From positions 2,728,001 to 2,792,000 of the forward strand of contig OZ244625.1 of NCBI GenBank assembly GCA_965218555.1: a stretch of 64,000 nt of DNA, in the 5' to 3' direction. Source of the DNA: JAPPLB01 sp965218555 (GTDB taxonomy: Bacteria > Acidobacteriota > Terriglobia > Bryobacterales > UBA6623). Position numbers and translations under genes: made by a program. Below, one piece after another: positions 52,342-63,841 of the stretch. The notes under the pieces are model-generated. The model saw only the letters and a list, made by a program, of their open reading frames with translations, did no database searches and was not told where the DNA came from. How positions within the stretch are numbered: the first letter of the stretch is position 1; each line of letters begins with the position of its first letter.

Positions 52342-52664
52342 GGTTTATCATCCAAAAGACTCTTCTGTTTTAGGATCTGTGCTGGCTTGAAGTCTAATAC
52401 TTCTAGGATTTTATAGTGGTTCTTAATATTACCGCTATCTGCGCGTTCCTGTGATATTTGAAGGTTCACATAGTAAGAATCGTGAACCATTGCGCCGCCT
52501 CTTTTCAAGGCATCGCTAGCAATGTCGGTTTCACTAATATCCATGTAGAAGTGAGAATCTCCGAACTTGAAGCGCCACGATCTTGCATCTTGATCATAAA
52601 CGGGTGAATAAACCGTAATCCATACGCTCAAGACCTGTGGAGCATTGAGTTCTTCCGGTGCCAA
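52338..52664 (-). CDS. C-terminal part of the frameshifted passenger protein
   Basis: The open frame continues upstream of the TTG at 52664 without a start codon to about 52770 (AITKDGYDSVEFESDGNVEAL...). It follows directly, one frame over, from the end of the next gene upstream. It contains SVWITVYSPVYDQDARSWRFKFGD and HYKILEVLDFKPA, segments I associate with the second half of a conserved hypothetical family of about 310 residues. I infer that this and 52760-53272 are one gene broken by a single-base loss. Confidence 0.65.
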   Translation of the reverse strand: MAPEELNAPQVLSVWITVYSPVYDQDARSWRFKFGDSHFYMDISETDIASDALKRGGAMVHDSYYVNLQISQERADSGNIKNHYKILEVLDFKPAQILKQKSLLDDKP

Positions 52665-52759
52665 ACCTGTCGACTCGATGATAGATGCGGCATCCTGGCT
52701 CGATAGCGCCTCGACGTTGCCGTCAGACTCAAACTCAACTGAATCATATCCGTCTTTGG

Positions 52760-53272
52760 TTATTGCTGCACAACCTTCTTAACGTTCTTCACGACCCCCT
52801 TATCTTTTGCCAGTTCCAAAGTTGGTGAGTGAACGATAATATTCGCGTTGTCGCCAGCAATGATCTTCGTTATGTTCGACCCGCTTTCGACCTTTAGTTC
52901 GGTTGAGTCTACATTTCTTTCTTTCAGCCACTTCAAGAACTTGAATAGTCCGTAAGCCGTCCCTCCTCCTTTTACGATCAGGCCGAGCCATTCACCAATC
53001 TCCTTCGCTGAAGCAATGTTATCATCACCCAGCAGGCTTTTTGCTTTACCCCAAAGGTTTTGGACGACCTGGATGTCGAACTGGAAACATTGATGTTCGA
53101 TGTCGGTAGAAATGAGAACTCTTATAGAGGCTTTGTCGCCATTAAATCTAGTGTTTGCGATCTGGTATAGTTCAGATAGTCCGAGAAGTGCTGGAGCTAA
53201 GTCAGCTACATCCATCTGATGCTCAGCCAGATCGGTGCCATCGTATCTGATTGTGACCGTGGACTTTTTCAA
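52760..53272 (-). CDS. N-terminal part of the frameshifted passenger protein
   Basis: It starts MKKSTVTIRYDGTDLAEHQMDVADLAPALLGLSELYQIAN seven bases after the transposase stop. The 170-residue frame ends KKVVQQ-stop. Restoring one C after CAG (near 52764) would give KKVVQPITKDGYDSVEF and continue into 52338-52664, a full protein of about 310 residues. Its function is unknown. It has no signal peptide or membrane helix. AT-richer codon use than the flanks fits transfer with the transposon. Confidence 0.7.
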   Translation of the reverse strand: MKKSTVTIRYDGTDLAEHQMDVADLAPALLGLSELYQIANTRFNGDKASIRVLISTDIEHQCFQFDIQVVQNLWGKAKSLLGDDNIASAKEIGEWLGLIVKGGGTAYGLFKFLKWLKERNVDSTELKVESGSNITKIIAGDNANIIVHSPTLELAKDKGVVKNVKKVVQQ

Positions 53273-53279
53273 GACAGCC

Positions 53280-54224
53280 TCAAGCTACAAGGTCTTTGTA
53301 GCGCAGTTTCGACTTGCCCATCTTAGAGGCGATCAGAGCCATCTGTGCCAATGTGTCCATGTCCCGGATGTTGTGACGGGTTACGAACTCATCCACACAC
53401 CGATGCATGTGCTTGGGAGACAGGCGATGGAAAGTGCCCTTATGCGCTCGCTTCAGAGTGCTCCAAAACGACTCGATGCCGTTGGTGTGGACACGGCCGC
53501 GGACATATTCTTTCACTGAGTGCTTCACGGACTGATGATTCGGAAGATCATCGTAAGCCGTGGCGTCATCCGTGTAGATCGTCGTGCCGGGAACGACGTT
53601 GCGCTTAACGAACCCTTCCAGCGTAGCGCGTGACGTGTCATCTACTACTTGAGCGGAGACCCGATTCGTACTCCGATCCTTCACTCCAACAACCGCAACT
53701 TTATCGACTGCACCCCGGCCTGTCAACTCTTTTCTCTTTCGGGCAGGCATGTTTCGCCGCAGCCCGCCCACGTAGGTCTCGTCAATTTCAACCGGCCCTG
53801 CGAACAGGTTGCCGCTACCGGTGCTCAGAGCCTTGCGAATGCGATGAGCCATATGCCACGCGCTCTTCTGCGACACCTTAATGTTGCGCCGTAGCTTCAT
53901 GCTCGATACGCCCTTCAAGTTCGTTGCAACTTGATAGATTGCGAACAGCCAATCCCGATATTCGAGCGGCGATGAATGCATGAAAGTTCCGGTCTTGGTC
54001 GAGAACTGCTTACCGCAACCCTTCTCCCTGCACCGGAATCCTGCCCGCTTGCGCTTTGCGCCCTGTTGGACGTTCTCTGATCTGCACTTGATGCAGCGCA
54101 CGCCATTCGGCCAGCGATGCGCGATGGACCAGGACTCCGCTGTGTCCTCATCGGGAAACATCTGCCAGAACTCTTTGTCCGACAACCCCTCTCTGTAGTG
54201 TCTTCCGGGTGCTCTGTAAGCCAT
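53280..54224 (-). CDS. IS1595-family transposase
   Basis: The N-terminal zinc ribbon is CIKCRSENVQQGAKRKRAGF...CREKGCGKQF. The DDE-type core shows VEIDETYVGGLRRN, TIYTDDATAYDDLPN and GIESFWSTLKRAHKGTFHRLS. At 314 residues it is full length and appears intact. It lies inside perfect inverted repeats with an 8-bp target duplication. Confidence 0.94.
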   Translation of the reverse strand: MAYRAPGRHYREGLSDKEFWQMFPDEDTAESWSIAHRWPNGVRCIKCRSENVQQGAKRKRAGFRCREKGCGKQFSTKTGTFMHSSPLEYRDWLFAIYQVATNLKGVSSMKLRRNIKVSQKSAWHMAHRIRKALSTGSGNLFAGPVEIDETYVGGLRRNMPARKRKELTGRGAVDKVAVVGVKDRSTNRVSAQVVDDTSRATLEGFVKRNVVPGTTIYTDDATAYDDLPNHQSVKHSVKEYVRGRVHTNGIESFWSTLKRAHKGTFHRLSPKHMHRCVDEFVTRHNIRDMDTLAQMALIASKMGKSKLRYKDLVA

Positions 54225-54320
54225 TTTCTTATCATTAGTTACACCAATATTCTATCACAAAGTCCCGATTATGTCAAGCACCGCCCGGAACTTTTTTCGG
54301 GACTTTAGTATGTAATACCC

Positions 54321-54634
54321 TTTTTGAGACACGGCTTTTGCGGTTTTCCCGAGACACGAGACACGAATCACGGCTTTTGGTACTGAAGGGCTTCAGTCTT
54401 TTTCCCCGGCTCGGCCCGCATAGCATGAGTACAGAAGAGCCTTGAGTCGTGTCTCGTGATGCCTGGTCCGTGGAGCAAACGAAAGGAAGGTTCACCGGCC
54501 GTCAGGTCGAGGCGCGAGCCGCTTGGCGCGCGCAGGTGTACTTGACCCTACATCGAGCACGCCGAGCAAGCGCAACGAAGTCATGGCGGTCGTATCGCGT
54601 GCTTCGACCGTCGGGTGGTGAGAAATGCAGGGTA
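54321..54634 (+). repeat. Dispersed-repeat remainder and right half
   Basis: GACACGGCTTTTGCGG and CGAGACACGAGACACGAATC continue the copy cut by the transposon. From 54487 GTTCACCGGCCGTCAGGTCG, CGCGAGCCGCTTGGCGCGCG, GTGTACTTGACC and the right end GGTGGTGAGAAATGCAGGGT (to 54634) match 43174-43355 from its middle onward, with a different left end. Confidence 0.7.
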
Positions 54635-54666
54635 GAGCCTGAGTCGGAGGGAGGCTGAGAAAAATA

Positions 54667-55299
54667 ATGTCCAAGCCCAGCAGCATCGATCGGTTGCCGA
54701 GCGGCGTCCGCGAGGCGCTCCAAGGCTGGTTGCGCGACCCCGCCGTCACACAGACCGAGGCGACGGAGCGGACCAACGTCCTGCTCGACGAGCTGGGGCT
54801 GGCCGAGCGCGTCAGCCGGATGGCCGTCAACCGCTATGACCAGCGCATGCGGGCGGCCTGCGAGCGGCTGCTCCAAACACGGCAGGTCTTTGAGGTCTGG
54901 GCCGGCAAGCTCGGCTCGGCGCCCGCCGGGCCTGCCGGCCACCTCGCCGCCGAGATGATGCGCACGCTGGTGTTCGACCTCGCCTTCCGGTTCCAGGACC
55001 GGAAGATCGACGAGAAGTCGATGTCCCGTGTCGTCGAGACCGCCGGCAAGATCAGCCTCATGGCGCAGCGCCTGGAGCGTTCGAGAGAGATCACCCTCCG
55101 CTGTGACCGCGAGATCAAGCGCCAGACCGCCAAGGAGGCCGCCGCCAAGGCCAAGCATGCCAAGCCCCCGCCTCTCGACCCCGAGCGGATGCGCGAGGTC
55201 GTACGGCAAATCTATGGTGTCGAGCTTCAAATCCGGAAACCCCCCTCTCCTTTGCCGGCGCATCATGAGTCACGAAATGAAAAACACTCGTCGAGTTGA
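54667..55299 (+). CDS. Phage Mu gp27-like (DUF3486) protein, orphan
   Basis: MSKPSSIDRLPSGVREALQGWL and the following helix-turn-helix-like segment resemble the DUF3486/Mu gp27 family, encoded in the head-morphogenesis region of Mu-like phages. The rest is long alpha-helix rich in Ala, Arg and Lys, probably coiled coil. GGGAGG lies about 13 bases upstream. No other phage gene (terminase, portal, MuA or MuB) is near, so it is a leftover of a transposable prophage. Repeats lie on both sides. Confidence 0.72.
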   Translation: MSKPSSIDRLPSGVREALQGWLRDPAVTQTEATERTNVLLDELGLAERVSRMAVNRYDQRMRAACERLLQTRQVFEVWAGKLGSAPAGPAGHLAAEMMRTLVFDLAFRFQDRKIDEKSMSRVVETAGKISLMAQRLERSREITLRCDREIKRQTAKEAAAKAKHAKPPPLDPERMREVVRQIYGVELQIRKPPSPLPAHHESRNEKHSSS

Positions 55300-55430
55300 A
55301 GGCCCTTTGCAAGAAGCCATGGCCGCCCGCGCCGCGAATCACGGCTTTCCCCGAATCACCGCCTTGATCCTCTGCCCTCAATTGCCCACTATGTACCGGT
55401 ATTGCACGCTATTGCCCGCTAAAAAAATGT

Positions 55431-55505
55431 GCCGCAAATCAAGTGCCCCCGCGCCCTGCGGCAACCTGGTCATCGACTTCACGGATGCATCGAGTCGCCG
55501 CGCAA
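55431..55505 (+). repeat. 75-bp direct repeat, right copy
   Basis: It matches 40756-40830 with 8 mismatches. Around it, 55300-55430 and 55506-55747 hold only repeat-like modules, including CGCAGAGGGAAATGCAGGCG and CACGAGACACGAATCACGG, up to the smc stop at 55748. No gene is seen in this 450-base gap. Confidence 0.8.
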
Positions 55506-55747
55506 CCTTCCCCGGCGGATCGCATGCTCCGCATCGGCCGCAGCCCTCGACAAGTGATCCAGCCGTGAAGCGCGCCAGGTCCGGCAAGGTCGATGTCCCG
55601 CGAAAGACAAGTCCGTCACGGAGCCAAGCTCATCAATCCGTGGTTTGCAGGGTTGTTGTCAGGCTGCCCTCGCACGCAGAGGGAAATGCAGGCGAGGAGA
55701 GAACGGCTTTCTTGCGGCACGAGACACGAATCACGGCTTTTACGGCT

Positions 55748-59527
<3,780 letters not shown>

Positions 59528-59674
59528 TCCCGAGATGGCGCGGGAATGGAAACGGGCGGACCGGACAGGCCACCCCGCCAGAATATCCTACCCTCGCTCA
59601 TGCGTCTTGTAAAGGCATGATAGCCCAACATCTTGGATATCATGACTAGTTTAGCACGACATATTGCTCATCGG

Positions 59675-59867
59675 TTGACAAGATTCTCTTTCTCGTCAAT
59701 GCAGTATAATCAAGAACCTCAACCATGACTTTCTCTCTTGACTTCTCACGCCGCGAAACGGCGGCGGATTGTGGGCCAGGGGGCGTTTCCAGGGATAAAT
59801 TGGCCCCTGGGCCGTCCACTGAGGCCCAGGAAACGCCTCTGAGCGCTTCCTGGGGAGCGCTTTATGG
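59675..59867 (+). promoter_or_regulatory. Promoter-like signals and structured leader before the CsaA-like gene
   Basis: TTGACA (59675-59680) and TATAAT (59705-59710) are perfect hexamers but 24 bases apart. Downstream, GGCGTTTCC (59782-59790) pairs with GGAAACGCC (59829-59837), and CCTGGGCC (59806-59813) with GGCCCAGG (59823-59830). The two 3' arms share two bases, so both full stems cannot form together. AGCGCT-TCCTGGGG-AGCGCT (59842-59861) follows before the start codon. This could be an attenuator-like leader. Confidence 0.45.
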
Positions 59868-59883
59868 GAGTCGATTGGAAGAA

Positions 59884-60241
59884 ATGAAGCCCGCACGGGT
59901 CAAGCCCCCCATCAACATCGATGTCGTCAATCAAGTTGACGCCCGCGTCGGCACGATCGAGAGCGTCAGTGAGGTCGAAGGGTCTAACAAACTCGTTCGA
60001 CTCAAGGTCGATTTCGGCGACCACAAGCGGACGATATTCGTGGGGATGAAACAGGAGCGCGAGGATCCGACCGAAATCGAAGGTCGACAGGCGTTGTTCA
60101 TCGTCAACCTGGAGCCGAGGAAGATGATGGGGGGGGGGAATCTCGGAGGGCATGCTATTCGACGTCGGTTATGAGGACGGCCTTCAACCGGCGTTCCTGA
60201 CCCCAGAGCACTCGGTCCCGAATGGCGCCCGCGCGGGTTGA
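59884..60241 (+). pseudogene. csaA: CsaA-like tRNA-binding-domain protein, frameshifted in a G tract
   Basis: A small OB-fold tRNA-binding/chaperone-like protein. INIDVVNQVDARVGTIESV, LVRLKVDFGDHKRTIFVGM and ALFIVNLEPRKMM match the EMAP/CsaA fold. The frame then hits ten consecutive G at 60129-60138 and shifts. One base fewer restores ISEGMLFDVGYEDGLQPAF...SVPNGARAG-stop at 60239-60241, the conserved C-terminus, giving 118 residues. It may be an assembly error, a real pseudogene or a slippage site. I start at ATG 59884; the upstream open frame overlaps the structured leader. Confidence 0.8.
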
Positions 60242-60271
60242 GAAATCGGAGAGGGAGAAAGCCATACAGCG

Positions 60272-61279
60272 ATGAGCCGTCTTTGGATCCTCCTCTTGGG
60301 CTGCGCTCTGCTCCCCGCGCAGAGCAGCCGCTATCTGGCGAACATCCGGCAACTCACCTCCGGGGGCCAGAACGCCGAGGCCTACTGGTCGCCCGATGGC
60401 GAGGAGTTGGTCTTTCAGTCGACGCGAGGCGACTATCGCTGTGACCAGATCTACGTGATGAACAGCGACGGCAGTGGCGTCCGGTTGGTCTCGACCGGCA
60501 AAGGAGCTACGACCTGCGGCTACTTCCTGCCCGGCGGCGACAAGATCCTTTTCGGCTCGACCCACGAGAGCGGCGAGGCCTGCCCGCCGCGCCCGGACCG
60601 CTCGAAAGGCTACGTCTGGGCGGTCTACCCGAGCTACGACATCTTCGTTGTGGGGCGAGACGGGAAGGGCTTGCGGAAGCTGACGACGGCCGATGGTTAC
60701 GACGCGGAAGGGACCGTCAACTGGAAGACGAAACGAATGATCTACACCTCGAAGGCCTCGGGCGACCTGGATTTATGGTCGACGGCGCTCGACGGCGCCG
60801 ACAGGCGGCAACTCACAGAGAGCCTCGGCTACGACGGCGGAGCCTTCTTCTCACCGGACGGTAAGAAGATGGTGTGGCGCGCCCATCACCCCACGGGCCA
60901 GGAGAACATTCGGAAGTACAAGGACCTTTTGGCAAAAGACCTGACTGCTCCGATGAAGATGGAGATCTTCGTGGCGAACTCCGACGGCAGCGCCACGAAA
61001 CGCATCACGGATTTCGGCTGCGCCAGCTTCGCGCCCCAGTTCACCCCGGACGGCAAGCAGATCATTTTTTCGTCCAACAGGCACGACTGCGACAGCCGCC
61101 ATTTCGAACTCTTCCTCATGGACCTGGACGGCTCGAACCTGCGCCAGGTGACGGACTTCGGCGGTTTCACCTCATTCCCCGAGTTCTCGCCCGACGGCAC
61201 GAAGCTGGTCTTTACATCCGACTGGAAGGCGACCGGCCGCTACGAGTTCAATATCTTCGTCGCGGACTGGCGGGAATGA
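60272..61279 (+). CDS. TolB-like beta-propeller protein (PD40 repeats)
   Basis: A signal peptide (MSRLWILLLGCALLPAQSS) precedes repeated PD40 blades: AEAYWSPDGEELVFQS, IYVMNSDGSGVRLVS, GGAFFSPDGKKMVWRA, FAPQFTPDGKQIIFSSNR, FPEFSPDGTKLVFTSD. The fold resembles the TolB C-terminal propeller and is probably periplasmic. The N-terminal TolB domain is absent and no tol-pal genes are near. A GGAGAGGGAG ribosome site lies about 15-20 bases upstream. Binding partners are unknown. Confidence 0.87.
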   Translation: MSRLWILLLGCALLPAQSSRYLANIRQLTSGGQNAEAYWSPDGEELVFQSTRGDYRCDQIYVMNSDGSGVRLVSTGKGATTCGYFLPGGDKILFGSTHESGEACPPRPDRSKGYVWAVYPSYDIFVVGRDGKGLRKLTTADGYDAEGTVNWKTKRMIYTSKASGDLDLWSTALDGADRRQLTESLGYDGGAFFSPDGKKMVWRAHHPTGQENIRKYKDLLAKDLTAPMKMEIFVANSDGSATKRITDFGCASFAPQFTPDGKQIIFSSNRHDCDSRHFELFLMDLDGSNLRQVTDFGGFTSFPEFSPDGTKLVFTSDWKATGRYEFNIFVADWRE

Positions 61280-61526
61280 AGGTCCGGATTCCACGGGAAA
61301 TTTCAACAAGCCCGGAGTGCACTCCACACGCCGAGCTTGCCAGCATTGAGGCCCGCCTGCCGTGGCTCATCGCTGGCGCGATCCTCACACAAACGATCCA
61401 GACCGTGTGCAATCCGTTCCCGGATAGGCTCCCCGCGCCGATCTGAGGTTGCATCCGGTCGTCGGACTTCGTTCTTGCCTTAAACCCGAAAGCGTTGTAT
61501 GTTTACATCTGTAATAATCTGTAATA

Positions 61527-62030
61527 ATGATTGTGTTCGATGCATCACCTCTCATCCTGCTGGCCAAGGCGGAACTGCTTGAGCGGTTCCTCGGCTCGTT
61601 TCCCGAGCCTGTCGTGATTCCCCAGGCTGTGCAGGCAGAATGTTGCGAGAAAAAAGCTTCTTTTGATGCCTGGCTCATTGCGCGACTGATAGCGGAGAAG
61701 CACATCGAGGTCCGTACCTTGAGGGACAGCAAGGCTTTTGGGCAGCTCCGCAGGGAATTCAACCTGGGAGTCGGTGAGGCCCAGGCGATTGCCCTTACGC
61801 AGGCGAGCAACGCTCGCCTGATTGCCATTGAGGACCGCAACGGCGTCAACGCGTGCAAGATTCTCAAGTTGCCATTCATAGGGGCCCTCGGCATTTTGCT
61901 GAGGATGCGGGAAAAGGAGCTGATTTCCGGAGAGGAAGTCTTGAGGAAACTCGAAATCTTGCGAAAGTACGGCCGTTACCGAGCAGAGATTGTCAATGAC
62001 GTGAGGCGAAGGCTGGAGGCAACGAAATGA
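61527..62030 (+). CDS. PIN-like (DUF3368-type) toxin
   Basis: MIVFDASPLILLAKAELLERF, VIPQAVQAECCEK and LGVGEAQAIALTQ with LIAIEDRNGV are the PIN-like acid-bearing segments of the DUF3368 group, presumed ribonuclease toxins. At 167 residues it fits. ATCTGTAATA occurs twice just before the ATG (about 61510-61528), a possible regulator site. It overlaps the next gene by four bases (ATGA). The toxin precedes the antitoxin, the reverse of vapBC. The preceding 247 bases (61280-61526) hold no gene. Confidence 0.82.
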   Translation: MIVFDASPLILLAKAELLERFLGSFPEPVVIPQAVQAECCEKKASFDAWLIARLIAEKHIEVRTLRDSKAFGQLRREFNLGVGEAQAIALTQASNARLIAIEDRNGVNACKILKLPFIGALGILLRMREKELISGEEVLRKLEILRKYGRYRAEIVNDVRRRLEATK

Positions 62031-62323
62031 CCAAGACGATGAGCATAAGAATGGACGAAGAGAACTACGACTTCCTTAAAAAGCTGTCCGACGATGAGCA
62101 CGGGGACGTTTCCAAGGCGGTGAGGGAACTCGTCAACAAGGGCCGACTTATACTGGCCGTGGAGCGCTACAAAGAAGGAAAGGCCTCCCTCGGCTTAGCC
62201 GCTGAACTCGCGGACCTGACGCTTGGGGAAATGATAAACATGCTGGCCGAGTACGGGGTGCAGAGCCATCTCGAAACCGAGGACTACCTCAAGGGGCTGG
62301 AGAATCTGAGGAAGGCGTGGTGA
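62027..62323 (+). CDS. UPF0175-like antitoxin
   Basis: A 98-residue protein. MTKTMSIRMDEENYDFLKKLS looks like a ribbon-helix-helix DNA-binding start, and AVERYKEGKASLGLAAELADLTLGEMINMLAEYGV is the UPF0175-like segment found in antitoxins paired with DUF3368 PIN proteins. It overlaps the toxin by four bases, so the two are translationally coupled. Confidence 0.8.
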   Translation: MTKTMSIRMDEENYDFLKKLSDDEHGDVSKAVRELVNKGRLILAVERYKEGKASLGLAAELADLTLGEMINMLAEYGVQSHLETEDYLKGLENLRKAW

Positions 62324-62377
62324 CTCTCCCGTGAGTGGCCCGATTCTGCCAATATCGGATTGCTGACGGCCTCCGTG

Positions 62378-63841
62378 TCACTCGGACGCGGCGTCCAGTT
62401 TCTCGAAGAAAGCGCGTATCGCACGGTAGAGCGAGTAGAGGTCCGACTTTGCGGCGACTTCGAATGGTGAGTGCAGGGACAGAATCGGAATACCGATGTC
62501 GATGACCTCCATGTTGTCGTCGGAGAGGAAGTGGCCGAGCGTTCCGCCGCCTCCTGCGCCGACTTTGTAGGACATCACCTGCCAGGGGACGCCCGCGTCA
62601 TCGAAGATATTTCGGAACCGCGCGGTCGTCTCGGCGTTCGGGCTGTTACCCCGTCCATACGACTTGAAGTTCACTCCCTTGCCGACCTGCGCCGCGTTCT
62701 CCTTTTCCAGTGCCGAAGCCGACAGCGGATTCACCCCCGGATTGGCGTCGCCCGAAAGCACGATGGTCTTGCCGCGCGCCCGGCGCGTCATCACATCGCG
62801 GTAGCCGTCGCCCTCCTGGCGGTAGATCAGGTCGGCGAGCAGATCGTTCAGCGCGGTGGAGCGGGCTCCGGTGTTGTTGTTGCTGCCGCTTTCCTCGTTA
62901 TCGGCCAGAAACACCAGGCTGGTGTAACGCGGAGGCGCCGATTCGATAAGCGCGCGCAAGGCCGCGTAAGCGCTCGAACGGTCATCCTGGCCGTAGGCCG
63001 CCACAAGCTCACCGTCGAGGCCGACGTCGCGCGGGGCGAGCGCCGGAACGAAGTTCAACTCGGCGCTGACGAGATCCTCTTCTTCAATCCCGTAGACCTC
63101 CCTGAGGTGAGCCTTGGCATTGTCTGCGACATTCGAAGATGCCTTGTTTTTCCACGAATAGACGAGCGGGTCCAGCTCTTCGCCCTTCACGACTTCCCGG
63201 CTTCGCCGGGTGCGCTGGGACACGTCTACGTGGGGGGCCAGATCAGGAATCACGAACACCGGATCGGCGGGACGCAATCCAATCGAAATCGGGACCATCT
63301 CGCCGTCTTTCTTGTAAACGCGTCCCACGAGCGCCAGGGGCAGATTCACCCACTGATAGTTCTTGACGCCTCCGTGCGGCATCGTCTGCAACTGCACGAA
63401 CACTCCGGACGCCTTGATCGGCCGTGCTTTCAGGTCGAGGTGAGGAGAATCGATGTGAGCCGCGGCGACGCGGAACCCTTCTCGGAAGGGCTGCTCCCCC
63501 ACGACGAACAAGAACAGGGCCCGGTCGCGGTTGTTGCGATAGAACTTTGCGCCGGGACTCAGGTCGGCGTCATCGGTGAGTTCGCGAAAGCCATTCCGCT
63601 CCGCCAGCCGGATCGATTCCTCGACAAAAGCGACTTCAGTCCGCGCCGCCGAGAGGAAGTCTTTGTAACCCGCGGCGTAGGAGTGAGCTGCCGCAGGTAC
63701 GTCAGTTGCCTCAACTTGCGCTGACGCCGATGTCGCTTGAGACCAGGCGGGAGAGATAACGATTCCCGCGGCCATGCAGCACAAACCGATCAGAACCGGG
63801 AAGCGGCTGTGGCGAGACAACGTCCGCCTGCTCCAAAACAT
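62378..63841 (-). CDS. Secreted M18-family aminopeptidase
   Basis: A dinuclear zinc aminopeptidase. AAHIDSPHLD, AYGQDDRSSAYAAL, FLADNEESGSNNNTGARS, VLSGDANPGVNP and ILSLHSPFEVAAKSDL carry the metal and catalytic residues of the family. I start at ATG 63841 (MFWSRRTLSRHSRFPVLIGLCCMAAG), which leaves a signal peptide with cleavage near SPAWSQA. Most M18 enzymes are cytoplasmic, so export is unusual. A TTG at 63883 also keeps the frame open. It is convergent with the PIN/UPF0175 pair. Confidence 0.88.
   Translation of the reverse strand: MFWSRRTLSRHSRFPVLIGLCCMAAGIVISPAWSQATSASAQVEATDVPAAAHSYAAGYKDFLSAARTEVAFVEESIRLAERNGFRELTDDADLSPGAKFYRNNRDRALFLFVVGEQPFREGFRVAAAHIDSPHLDLKARPIKASGVFVQLQTMPHGGVKNYQWVNLPLALVGRVYKKDGEMVPISIGLRPADPVFVIPDLAPHVDVSQRTRRSREVVKGEELDPLVYSWKNKASSNVADNAKAHLREVYGIEEEDLVSAELNFVPALAPRDVGLDGELVAAYGQDDRSSAYAALRALIESAPPRYTSLVFLADNEESGSNNNTGARSTALNDLLADLIYRQEGDGYRDVMTRRARGKTIVLSGDANPGVNPLSASALEKENAAQVGKGVNFKSYGRGNSPNAETTARFRNIFDDAGVPWQVMSYKVGAGGGGTLGHFLSDDNMEVIDIGIPILSLHSPFEVAAKSDLYSLYRAIRAFFEKLDAASE

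Larger units (their letters stand above)
52114..54320 (-). mobile_element. IS1595-family transposon carrying passenger genes
   Basis: Perfect 26-bp inverted repeats at 52114-52139 (begins GGGTATTACATACTAAAG, ends CCCGAAA) and 54295-54320. TTTTTGAG flanks both sides (52106-52113 and 54321-54328), a perfect 8-bp target duplication. The 2207-bp unit encodes a transposase followed, seven bases after its stop and in the same orientation, by a passenger frame split by a frameshift and a 64-residue product. The family is known to include members with passenger genes. Confidence 0.92.
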
